A stretch of 8,577 bases of DNA from an uncultured bacterium (GTDB lineage: Bacteria > Bacteroidota > Ignavibacteria > Ignavibacteriales > Melioribacteraceae), in the NCBI GenBank assembly GCA_937936675.1, contig CALDDL010000357.1, forward strand, positions 1-8,577, given 5' to 3'. The notes under the pieces are model-generated. The model was not told the DNA's origin. It ran no database searches and was given only the letters and a program-made list of their open reading frames with translations. Numbering within the stretch: the stretch's first letter is position 1; each line of letters begins with the position of its first letter. The position numbers and the translations under genes are program-made. Below, one piece after another: positions 1-6,661 of this stretch.

Positions 1-13
1 TTATTAGATGATA

Positions 14-41
14 TAAACTGTGTAAAGATACATACAGTTTA
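14..41. repeat. Inverted repeat (10-bp arms), possible operator or hairpin
   Basis: The arms 14-23 (TAAACTGTGT) and 32-41 (ATACAGTTTA) pair over ten positions, nine Watson-Crick and one G-T, around an 8-nt centre at 24-31. The core is AAACTGT / ACAGTTT. No run of T follows on either strand, so it does not look like a classic intrinsic terminator. Its size and symmetry would also fit a dimeric regulator site serving a gene beyond the left edge. The pairing is seen directly; the function is a guess. Confidence 0.35.
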
Positions 42-156
42 CCAATTTCGCATAAAAATCCAAGTAATTATATTTTGTTTAAAAATATGAGTGAAGATGA
101 AATTCTCTAATGGAAAATTGTTTTTCGATAAATCATATATTTCGAGTATGACTGCT

Positions 157-198
157 CTAAGGACAGCTATATAATTATAAGTTATAAGCTGCCTTTAG
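157..198 (-). terminator. Imperfect hairpin 38 nt after kdgK stop; possible transcript end
   Basis: Arms 157-174 and 182-198 pair around a 7-nt loop (175-181). The outer CTAA/TTAG and central CAGCT/AGCTG segments pair well. There is one A-C mismatch (163/192), one G-T pair (161/194) and one bulged A (169). It lies just past the last gene of the operon, where a terminator or 3'-stabilising stem is expected. It lacks a following U-tract on the minus strand (AGCAGTCATA follows), so intrinsic termination is doubtful. It could instead protect the mRNA end or act with Rho. Confidence 0.35.
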
Positions 199-235
199 AA
201 ATTTCTTATTATGACCTTTCGGAGGGTGGGTGAAA

Positions 236-1270
236 TTATCTTTCTACTCTGCCTGATCCGCCGCTTTTAATTAATTTTTCAATTTCATCAATAGATACTA
301 GGTTAAAATCTCCCGGTATTGAATGTTTAAGACAAGATGCTGCAACTGCAAATTCAAGTGCATCCTTGCTATTATTTTTTGTTAAAAGCCCATATATTAA
401 CCCACTGGCAAATGAATCTCCGCCTCCAACTCGATCGACAATTTCAATTTCGTAACGAGATGATCTTATTGGAGCAATGCAATCTTTTTCATCTAGAAGC
501 AGAGCACTCCATCCATTCTTTGATGCAGAAAAACTCTCACGAAGAGTAATAGCAACTACTTTGAAATTATAAATCTCTTTTAATTTTTTTGCAATATTGA
601 AATATCCATCTTCATTCAATTTCCCTTCTTCGATATTAGTATTATCTGCTTTCAGACCAAGAGATTTTTCGGCGTCTTCTTCATTTGCAATACAAACATC
701 GACATATTTCATAAGAGGCTTCATAACTGCTTGCGCCTCTTCTTGAGACCACATCTTTGCCCTGAAATTAAGATCGCAACTGATAGTAACACCTAATTCT
801 TTTGCAGTAGTGCAAGCTGCGTGTAATGCTTCTTGTGCGTTTTTACCTAATGCAGGCGTGATACCGGTCCAATGAAACCAATCCGCATTTTCAAAAACCT
901 TCTTCCAATTAATTTCATCAGATTTCATTTGAGTGATTGCAGAATTTGCCCTATCATAAATTACTTTAGATGCTCTTTGGCTTGCTCCGGTCTCTAGATA
1001 ATATATTCCAACACGATCGCCGCCACGAATTATATAGTCATCTTTTACTCCGAACCTTCTAAGATGATTTATTGCTGATTGACCGATTTCATGTTTTGGC
1101 AATTTTGTAACGAAGAAAGAATCTAATCCATAATTTGAAAGAGAGACAGCCACATTCGCTTCTCCTCCTCCATAAGTAGCATCAAAATTTTGTGATTGTA
1201 CAAAACGTGTGAACCCCGGTGTGGATAACCGAAGCATTATTTCTCCAAATGTTACTACTTTTTTATTCAC
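236..1270 (-). CDS. kdgK: 2-keto-3-deoxygluconate (KDG) kinase, PfkB family
   Basis: This cytoplasmic kinase phosphorylates KDG with ATP to give KDPG, the penultimate step of alginate breakdown here. The 344-residue protein has the PfkB layout. An N-terminal Gly-rich substrate loop is at about 33-43 (YGGGEANVAVS). The conserved uronate-kinase stretch around 88-111 includes YYLETGASQR and YDRANSA. DLNFR is at 166-170 and NEED at 196-199. The C-terminal PfkB signature DRVGGGDSFASG (279-290) carries the catalytic base Asp285 and the anion hole. The ending GSGRVER resembles Bacteroidota KDG kinases. The start is GTG; an AGGA seven bases upstream (1278-1281) and the family N-terminus (KKVVTFGEIMLRL) support it over the ATG at codon 12, which would remove the first strand. 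It follows the transporter gene by 26 bp and is last in the operon. Another PfkB sugar kinase is possible by fold alone, but eda and the SDR in the same operon fix KDG as the likely substrate. Confidence 0.93.
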   Translation of the reverse strand: MNKKVVTFGEIMLRLSTPGFTRFVQSQNFDATYGGGEANVAVSLSNYGLDSFFVTKLPKHEIGQSAINHLRRFGVKDDYIIRGGDRVGIYYLETGASQRASKVIYDRANSAITQMKSDEINWKKVFENADWFHWTGITPALGKNAQEALHAACTTAKELGVTISCDLNFRAKMWSQEEAQAVMKPLMKYVDVCIANEEDAEKSLGLKADNTNIEEGKLNEDGYFNIAKKLKEIYNFKVVAITLRESFSASKNGWSALLLDEKDCIAPIRSSRYEIEIVDRVGGGDSFASGLIYGLLTKNNSKDALEFAVAASCLKHSIPGDFNLVSIDEIEKLIKSGGSGRVER

Positions 1271-1277
1271 TTACGAA

Positions 1278-1281
1278 TCCT
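1278..1281 (-). promoter_or_regulatory. Shine-Dalgarno site deciding the GTG start of kdgK
   Basis: Read on the minus strand, AGGA is followed by a 7-nt spacer and GTG AAT AAA AAA. The spacing equals that at the transporter and kdgF genes, which supports initiation at the GTG at 1270. Confidence 0.6.
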
Positions 1282-1296
1282 ATAATTTTTTATTAA

Positions 1297-2568
1297 TTAA
1301 TTTTTTTCAACCGGAGCAATATTTTTAGCAAAAATATAGATTGCTAATACTCCAAGCGGGACAAAGACAGCAATCATAACAAAGATAGGTATATAAGAAT
1401 ATTCGGAAATAATCGGAACTAAGAAATTCATAATAATTACAGCAAACACACCAATTGAACCCCCAAATCCTGCTAAGGAGCCAACTGATTTACCACTAAA
1501 GAGATCGCTTGGAATAGTCTGGATATTACCGATTGTAAATTGGAAACCAAATAAAACAAAAGCAACTATAATAACAAATTTCAATGCTGTATCGGCAATC
1601 AAAATTGTAGCAACTAATCCCAAAAACATAATTACTGCACCAATTACAATTGCAGTTTTTCTGGCTTTATTAATTGATTCACCTCTATTAATAAGTTTTC
1701 CTGCATAGTATCCGCCTGAAAGGCTACCGATAGCAGCTCCTATATAAGGCACCCAGGCAAAGAATCCAATTTCTTTTACGTTAAATCCATATACATCGGC
1801 AAGATAAAGCGGCATCCAACCAACAAATAGCCACCAGATCGGTTCTAAGAAAAATCGTGATATTACAACTGCCCACGATTCTCTGTGTGATAAAATTTGT
1901 TTTAATGATAATCCTTTACGACCCGGATTTTTTTTATCAAGTTCACTCTGTCCGGCTAAAATATATTCTTTTTCTTCATCAGAAATCCAAGAATGTTCAG
2001 CAGGTAATTTTTTATTAACAATTAACCAAGGGATCAACCATATAACACCAAATGATCCTACAATCATAAAAGTTACTTGCCAACCAAAAGCAGCCCACAG
2101 AGTAGCAATAAGGGGTGGCGCTATAACAGAACCAATTGATGCTCCTGCATTAAATATTCCTTGCGCTACTGCTCTTTCTTTAATCGGAAACCATTCTGCA
2201 TTGCTTTTAACCGCTCCGGGCCAGTTACCGGCTTCGCCTAATCCTAATGTAACTCTAAGAAATCCGAATGATAAAATCCCTCGAGCAAATGAATGCATAA
2301 ATGAGGAAACTCCCCAAATACCGATTGCGATTACATAACCAATTCTAGTACCAACTTTATCGAAAAGCTTGCCCGAGACTAATTGACCAATTGCATAAGC
2401 CACCATAAAAACATTTAATATAATTGCATAATCACCCTTATCCATTCCAAGGTCTTTGGAAATACTAGGCCACATAAGACTTAGTGTACTTCTATCTATA
2501 TAATTTATTAGTGTGGCTAAAGCAATAAGTCCAATTATCCACCAGCGTAAGCCCTTAAATTTTTTCAA
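1297..2568 (-). CDS. MFS hexuronate-type transporter (ExuT-like, ACS family), likely DEH/uronate importer
   Basis: This inner-membrane carrier probably imports the unsaturated uronate or DEH made by the lyases, by cation symport. The 423-residue protein has about 12 hydrophobic segments (first at about 9-28, last at about 392-414) and a large polar loop at about 184-230 between the halves. Hallmarks of the anion:cation symporter/ExuT group are NYIDR (22-26) after TM1, the LGLGEAGNWPGAVK block (108-121) and EWFPIKERA (125-133), followed by GIFNAGASIG. The start is TTG. AGGAG seven bases upstream (2576-2580) supports it, and the first internal Met is residue 32, after TM1, so starting there would destroy the first helix. 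It lies 28 bp after kdgF and 26 bp before kdgK. The exact substrate is inferred from context. In E. coli ExuT carries galacturonate and glucuronate, while alginate operons often carry related members for DEH. Confidence 0.9.
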   Translation of the reverse strand: MKKFKGLRWWIIGLIALATLINYIDRSTLSLMWPSISKDLGMDKGDYAIILNVFMVAYAIGQLVSGKLFDKVGTRIGYVIAIGIWGVSSFMHSFARGILSFGFLRVTLGLGEAGNWPGAVKSNAEWFPIKERAVAQGIFNAGASIGSVIAPPLIATLWAAFGWQVTFMIVGSFGVIWLIPWLIVNKKLPAEHSWISDEEKEYILAGQSELDKKNPGRKGLSLKQILSHRESWAVVISRFFLEPIWWLFVGWMPLYLADVYGFNVKEIGFFAWVPYIGAAIGSLSGGYYAGKLINRGESINKARKTAIVIGAVIMFLGLVATILIADTALKFVIIVAFVLFGFQFTIGNIQTIPSDLFSGKSVGSLAGFGGSIGVFAVIIMNFLVPIISEYSYIPIFVMIAVFVPLGVLAIYIFAKNIAPVEKN

Positions 2569-2575
2569 TTTTTTG

Positions 2576-2580
2576 CTCCT
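2576..2580 (-). promoter_or_regulatory. Shine-Dalgarno site deciding the TTG start of the transporter
   Basis: A full AGGAG on the minus strand is separated by seven bases (CAAAAAA) from TTG AAA AAA TTT. It is one of the strongest ribosome binding sites in the window and explains how a TTG can be used. Confidence 0.7.
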
Positions 2581-2596
2581 ATCTTTTTATATAGAA

Positions 2597-2959
2597 TTAT
2601 TTTTGATAACCGGAAATGCCCTGCATAAAGTCTTCTCGGATTGGACTAAATACATCAATTAACATACCTGCTTCGAGGCATACTGCCCCATGCTCAATTT
2701 GAGGGGGAATGTAAAATCCATCTCCGCCAATAAGTACTTTTTTTTCATCTCCAATCGTTACCTCGAACTTTCCGCTTACTACATAAGTAGTTTGACTGTG
2801 TGGATGTTTATGCAAAGCACCAACTCCATCTTTATCAAAGCTCACTTGTACCATCATTATTTCATCATTATATCCCATAAATTTTCTTTTCATTCCGGGT
2901 GCAACAGTTTCCCATTCCATCCCTGCTGTTTCTATAAATAAATCACTTTGATATTTCAT
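2597..2959 (-). CDS. kdgF: KdgF, cupin enzyme for linearising unsaturated uronates
   Basis: This small cytoplasmic cupin converts the cyclic 4,5-unsaturated monouronate released by alginate or pectin lyases into the linear ketonised form (DEH), a step that is otherwise slow and spontaneous. The 120-residue single-domain protein has cupin motif 1 at about 50-63: His50, His52 and His54, Gln56, then TYVVSGKFEV. Cupin motif 2 is at about 80-92 (DGFYIPPQIEHG, His90). The C-terminal stretch IDVFSPIREDF places Asp102, Phe104 and Arg108 at the same numbers I recall for the functional residues of Yersinia KdgF. The start ATG has GGAG seven bases upstream (2967-2970). It sits 16 bp after the PL17 gene and 28 bp before the transporter. 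A generic cupin annotation would also fit the fold, but these residues and the operon make KdgF the strong choice. Confidence 0.9.
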   Translation of the reverse strand: MKYQSDLFIETAGMEWETVAPGMKRKFMGYNDEIMMVQVSFDKDGVGALHKHPHSQTTYVVSGKFEVTIGDEKKVLIGGDGFYIPPQIEHGAVCLEAGMLIDVFSPIREDFMQGISGYQK

Positions 2960-2966
2960 TTTATTT

Positions 2967-2970
2967 CTCC
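2967..2970 (-). promoter_or_regulatory. Shine-Dalgarno site of kdgF
   Basis: GGAG on the minus strand lies seven bases (AAATAAA) before the ATG at 2959. It confirms the short 120-residue reading, and the motif and spacing match those of the transporter, which indicates real Shine-Dalgarno use in this genome. Confidence 0.65.
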
Positions 2971-2975
2971 GTTAA

Positions 2976-5153
2976 TTATTTAATTATTGTAATTGGTCCC
3001 GTCCAGCTAAAATCTTTATCACCGATTTTTAGTGTATGCTTACTATCGGTTTTATTATCGGAATTAGAAATTAATACTATCCATTTAATACCATTCTTTC
3101 CTTCAATATCTATTACAGTAAAATTGGAATCGTTAAATAGTACCTTAATATTTTCAAAATCGGGATATGAATTTTTGGTAAATTCCAAAGTTGGATCAAA
3201 CTCTCCATGTGGCTGGATTATAGAAGCAAACACGAAGTCTTTTGCTTTTTTTCTAAGCATAATACCTTTATCGTTACGCAAATTGAAATTTGGATCGTTT
3301 GCACCAATTTGAGTAAAATAGATATTCATTGATGAATCAGCATTGGTAATGATAGAATAAAAGCGATGTTTATTAAGCCATGTGATGATAGCACTATTAT
3401 TAGACTTTCCTTCAGCATCTTTCCATAAATGTTGATAGCCGTTCTTACTTCCCATTGTTGTTTTTTCATTTACATAAGCTTTATAATCAAAATTTGCATC
3501 CACTAGATGACCCATATAATAAAATGGAAGATCATATTGATGTTCATCTTTTGAAGCTATTCTAAAAATATCTAATACTAATGGTCGATCCAATTTTTCG
3601 TCATTTACTAAAGCCATAGTTCTATGCATTTCCACTCCCGGATAAGAATTGAAATCTTTAGCGCTCATATATTGAAAATTAGGATCGTCTGCGTTATAAA
3701 AATATTCACTCGGAGGATTCTTTTCGGATATATTTCTATTAAAATCAAAATTTGATCTTTCATCAACTACAAGAGTATTATGAGCTACGGTATGTAAAGC
3801 ATAGGACTCATTTTCAGGAAGATATCTTCCGCCAAATTTTTGAACTACATTAAGAAATCTTGCAGCACCATAATCCTGAATTATCTCTTCTCCCTGATCA
3901 TAGAATAAGAAATGAAGTTTATCAAAATGACCATGAGATAAACCATGAGATGAATATTTAAATAGAAGAGTTTCCATATCTTCATTACTGCCCCATCTCA
4001 AAATACCTATTCCACCTTTCTTACCATCAGCTCCATCAACAAATGAAACACTTTTCCATGAAAATGGGGGTATAGTCTTTGCTTCTTTTAATGCAGCAGC
4101 AGTTTCCAGACCCGCAGAAGTAAGACTAACTTGGTTTTGTTCTTTTACTAAATTCAATAACTCAAGATCATGCCGGTATCTTTCAAATACTACATTAGAA
4201 GCAAGAACTAATTCCTGTGAAAGCCAAGTTTTTTCTTTGAGTGCGTCATTAATAGGCATAAAAGCACCATTAGTATAAGTCATCTGCAATGCCGAATAAA
4301 ATGCTTTCTTAAGAATTGAATCTCGATGCTTGAAAATATTTAGATCGGGACGATTGTTTTCTAAGGATTCAGCATAAATGAAAAATGGCCAGAGTGCATA
4401 GCGAGCATAATACCCGCCTTCCGTATAATAACCATCGGGAGAAAATAGTTTATCGAGCTGTGGGATAAAACCACCTTCATCATCAAGTTTAGAGCCGTGT
4501 AATGATTTTTCAATAAAATCCTTTTTATCCAACACAAGTCCCGTCATACCAACTGCAGTTACCATCCAAGTGCCATGATTATGAATTCGGTCAAATTCTT
4601 CTTCACACTCTGTTAAAAAATAATCACACATAGGAACAAAAATATTATCTTCATATAGTTTCCGTTCCTCCGGCTTAAGCCAATCATATATACAATCATA
4701 AGCTTGAATAGTATGGATTAACCACACAGTTTCATTTAAAGTTTGCCAGAATAATTTACCTGTCATTTCTATTTTACCCTGAGGGTGTTTGCCTAAAGTA
4801 GGATATAATTGTGCATATTGATTAAGCATATCACGAATAAACTTTGCATACTTTATATCACCCGTAACCTGATACATTATACCTGCGATATACATTTCAT
4901 TATAATTTTGTTTATGCTTTTCGTGAGTATAACCGCCGCCGGCATCTTTAGGAAAAGGGACATCCATTGGTGTTGTTAGAGCTTCATCAATCGCCTTTTT
5001 AGCTTTTGCGAAAGATTCATTGAATAACGGATATTTATCAAAATCTTTCTTTATTTCGGCTACAGCTTTTTTGGTCATTAGTAAGTTTGGATGAATTGAT
5101 TGACCAAAACTCAACTGAAGTGATAATAAAAATAATACTAATATTTTTTTCAT
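2976..5153 (-). CDS. Secreted PL17-type oligoalginate lyase (exolytic, heparinase II/III-like C-terminal domain)
   Basis: This lyase removes unsaturated monouronate from alginate oligosaccharides by beta-elimination. The 725-residue protein begins with a signal peptide (MKKILVLFLLSLQLSFG, cut probably before Gln18), has no lipobox Cys and no obvious C-terminal sorting domain, and so is probably periplasmic. An alpha/alpha-toroid lyase domain spans about 45-300. A heparinase II/III-like beta domain follows from about 370. Residues matching Saccharophagus Alg17C are Asn192-His193 (in IHNHGTW), Tyr249 and Arg251 (GGYYARYALWPF), the HGHFDK box at 407-412, and Tyr451 in NESYALHTVAHNT (Alg17C Tyr258 and Tyr450 being catalytic, as I recall). 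Length is typical of PL17. The ATG start has AGGA nine bases upstream. The 59-bp gap before it is the longest in the operon. All expected catalytic positions are present, so it should be active. Other uronates such as glucuronan cannot be excluded. Confidence 0.92.
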   Translation of the reverse strand: MKKILVLFLLSLQLSFGQSIHPNLLMTKKAVAEIKKDFDKYPLFNESFAKAKKAIDEALTTPMDVPFPKDAGGGYTHEKHKQNYNEMYIAGIMYQVTGDIKYAKFIRDMLNQYAQLYPTLGKHPQGKIEMTGKLFWQTLNETVWLIHTIQAYDCIYDWLKPEERKLYEDNIFVPMCDYFLTECEEEFDRIHNHGTWMVTAVGMTGLVLDKKDFIEKSLHGSKLDDEGGFIPQLDKLFSPDGYYTEGGYYARYALWPFFIYAESLENNRPDLNIFKHRDSILKKAFYSALQMTYTNGAFMPINDALKEKTWLSQELVLASNVVFERYRHDLELLNLVKEQNQVSLTSAGLETAAALKEAKTIPPFSWKSVSFVDGADGKKGGIGILRWGSNEDMETLLFKYSSHGLSHGHFDKLHFLFYDQGEEIIQDYGAARFLNVVQKFGGRYLPENESYALHTVAHNTLVVDERSNFDFNRNISEKNPPSEYFYNADDPNFQYMSAKDFNSYPGVEMHRTMALVNDEKLDRPLVLDIFRIASKDEHQYDLPFYYMGHLVDANFDYKAYVNEKTTMGSKNGYQHLWKDAEGKSNNSAIITWLNKHRFYSIITNADSSMNIYFTQIGANDPNFNLRNDKGIMLRKKAKDFVFASIIQPHGEFDPTLEFTKNSYPDFENIKVLFNDSNFTVIDIEGKNGIKWIVLISNSDNKTDSKHTLKIGDKDFSWTGPITIIK

Positions 5154-5212
5154 TTTTTTAATTCCTATCTGTTATTCTATATAAAAATATGAATTTCACT
5201 ATAATAATTAAT

Positions 5213-5968
5213 CTAAACGAAATAAGTACCGCCATTAATCTCGACACAAGCACCTGTAATAAATGAAGCTGAATTAGATGCAAGATATGCAACGAGATCT
5301 GCTACTTCATTAGCTTCACCCTCTCTTCTAAGTGGAGTGCCCGCAGCTACATTAACTCTTACTTCCGGTTTTGTAAATACATTATGGAAAGTAGTATTAA
5401 TCATTCCCGGTGAAACAGCATTAACTCTTATCCCTTTAGGACCTAACTCCTTGGCAAGCGATTTAGTATAAGTAAGGACACCCCCTTTTGCAGTTGCATA
5501 AGCAGCGGCACCCGGTCCGCCCCCATCACGAGCTGCTTGTGAAGCAAAATTAATTATTGAACCTCCATCTACCATGTAAGGAACAACTGCTTTTGTAACA
5601 AGGAAAACTGTCTTTAAGTTTAGAGTCATTAATAGATCCCAGAACTTCTCATCCATTTCCCCAATCGTTTTTCTACCTACAAGTCCGCCAGCGACATTGA
5701 CAAGTATATCTATTTTTTTACCAAATTCTTCAATAGCAGAATTTACTAATTTTTCGATATCCTCGGATTTTGTCATATCTCCTTGGACGGCGATAACTGA
5801 TTTACCTAAAGCTTTAATTTGACGAACTGTTTCTTCGGCATCATCAGGATTATCATAATAATTTAGACAAACTTTAGCACCTTGTTCGGCTAAACGTAAT
5901 GATACAGCTCTGCCTATGTCTCGAGCTCCACCTGTTACAACTGCAACTTTACCTGTTAAATCAACCAT
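5213..5968 (-). CDS. SDR-family oxidoreductase, probable DEH reductase (to KDG)
   Basis: This cytoplasmic classical short-chain dehydrogenase most likely reduces 4-deoxy-L-erythro-5-hexoseulose uronate (DEH) to 2-keto-3-deoxygluconate with NAD(P)H, the step that links lyase products to KdgK. The 251-residue single Rossmann domain has a dinucleotide motif at 12-19 (TGGARDIG), NVAGG at 91-95 and the catalytic tetrad Asn117, Ser143, Tyr157 and Lys161 (YATAK). GIRVNAVSPGMI and a C-terminal ITGACVEINGG complete the FabG-like pattern. The sixth position of the usual TGxxxGxG is Asp17 instead of Gly, which is discussed under findings. The ATG start has AGAGGT just upstream (core GAGG at 5974-5977, 5-nt spacer). 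It follows eda by 20 bp. By sequence alone it would be called a 3-oxoacyl-ACP reductase-like SDR. The DEH reductase role rests on the operon and on the absence of a KduI/KduD pair. Confidence 0.85.
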   Translation of the reverse strand: MVDLTGKVAVVTGGARDIGRAVSLRLAEQGAKVCLNYYDNPDDAEETVRQIKALGKSVIAVQGDMTKSEDIEKLVNSAIEEFGKKIDILVNVAGGLVGRKTIGEMDEKFWDLLMTLNLKTVFLVTKAVVPYMVDGGSIINFASQAARDGGGPGAAAYATAKGGVLTYTKSLAKELGPKGIRVNAVSPGMINTTFHNVFTKPEVRVNVAAGTPLRREGEANEVADLVAYLASNSASFITGACVEINGGTYFV

Positions 5969-5988
5969 ATTAACCTCTTTATTTATAT

Positions 5989-6645
5989 TTAATTTTTTAT
6001 ATTTTCATAATAATTTTTAATGCTATTCATAAGAATTTCTGCATTGCTTTTAAGCAATGAATAGTTTCCTTCAGCAATTGCTTTTTTATCCAAAAGCGCA
6101 GATCCAACCCCGACAGCACAAGCCCCGGCACTAAGCCATTCACATGCATTTGTTAAAGTAACACCTCCGGTGGGCATCAATTTAAGATGAGGCATTGGTG
6201 CTTTTACTCCCTTGAAAAATTCGATTCCGAGAACGTCTGCAGGAAATACTTTTATAATATCTGCTCCTAATTCATAAGCCAGATTAATTTCAGTAGGAGT
6301 GAAACATCCGGGCATTACTGCTTTATTATTCTTTTGTGCTTTTTTAATAATTTCTTCTTTTAAGATCGGACTTACAACATACTTTGCACCTGCATCAATT
6401 GCATTTTGAGCCATTTCCGCATTTAATACCGATCCAACACCAACCAATACTGAACTACCAAATTCTTTACAAACTTTTTCGATCATACTTATTGCATTAG
6501 GTACGGTCATTGTTATTTCAATTGAACTTACTCCTCCGGATTGAAGGGCATCTACCACCTTGATTAATTTATTTGGGTCTTCCATTCTTACAACTGCAAC
6601 TGCACCGTTTGAAATTATTTTTTCTACTATCTCTTGTTTATTCAT
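5989..6645 (-). CDS. eda: KDPG aldolase (2-dehydro-3-deoxyphosphogluconate aldolase)
   Basis: This class I aldolase splits KDPG into pyruvate and glyceraldehyde 3-phosphate, the last step of the pathway. The protein is a single TIM barrel of 218 residues from the chosen ATG, close to E. coli Eda in length. Visible family features are AVVR (17-20), the SIEITMTVP strand with general acid/base Glu43, VGVGSV (68-73), MPGCFTPTE (111-119), the Schiff-base Lys132 in IIKVFPAD, and the phosphate-binding MPTGGV and VGVGSALL near the end. I chose the ATG at 6645. An in-frame TTG at 6660 would add five residues, but it sits one base from the upstream stop and has no ribosome site at proper distance. The ATG has only a weak GGAA (6655-6658) nine bases before it, so translation may be coupled to the upstream lyase gene, which ends 16 bp away. 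Confidence 0.93.
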   Translation of the reverse strand: MNKQEIVEKIISNGAVAVVRMEDPNKLIKVVDALQSGGVSSIEITMTVPNAISMIEKVCKEFGSSVLVGVGSVLNAEMAQNAIDAGAKYVVSPILKEEIIKKAQKNNKAVMPGCFTPTEINLAYELGADIIKVFPADVLGIEFFKGVKAPMPHLKLMPTGGVTLTNACEWLSAGACAVGVGSALLDKKAIAEGNYSLLKSNAEILMNSIKNYYENIKN

Positions 6646-6661
6646 CGTTCTTAATTCCAAA

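Larger units (their letters stand above)
1..235. other. Non-coding 3' flank of the operon
   Basis: No convincing gene lies between the kdgK stop and the left edge. On the minus strand the candidate ATGs give only a few codons before a stop. On the plus strand, frame 1 is open from the edge to a TGA at 88-90 (29 codons). That could be the tail of a convergent gene, but it shows no recognisable motif and is too short to support. The stretch is very AT-rich and holds two inverted repeats, at 14-41 and 157-198, listed separately. It is the most likely place for the operon transcript to end. Confidence 0.6.

Noticed and set aside
1..90. Tail of a convergent plus-strand gene entering from the left
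   Set aside because: Only 29 codons, rich in Ile, with no motif. It is too short to tell from chance.
337..549. Plus-strand open frame of about 70 codons inside kdgK
   Set aside because: It is antisense to a well-supported kinase gene, shows no recognisable motif, and fits a chance frame.
2690..2941. Plus-strand open frame of about 83 codons opposite kdgF
   Set aside because: It lies wholly antisense to kdgF, whose residues are conserved. The translation is low-complexity (Phe, His, Ser) with no family features.
3124..3312. Plus-strand open frame of about 62 codons opposite the PL17 gene
   Set aside because: It is antisense to a gene with clear motifs and has no evidence of its own.
5154..5212. 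Internal promoter in the 59-bp gap before the PL17 gene
   Set aside because: It contains TATAGT- and TATA-like words on the minus strand, but in such AT-rich DNA they are expected by chance. No -35-like element or Bacteroidota TAnnTTTG motif fits.
6646..6660. TTG at 6660 as the start of eda (five extra residues)
   Set aside because: No ribosome site lies at a workable distance and the codon is one base from the upstream stop. The ATG at 6645 gives the usual Eda N-terminus.
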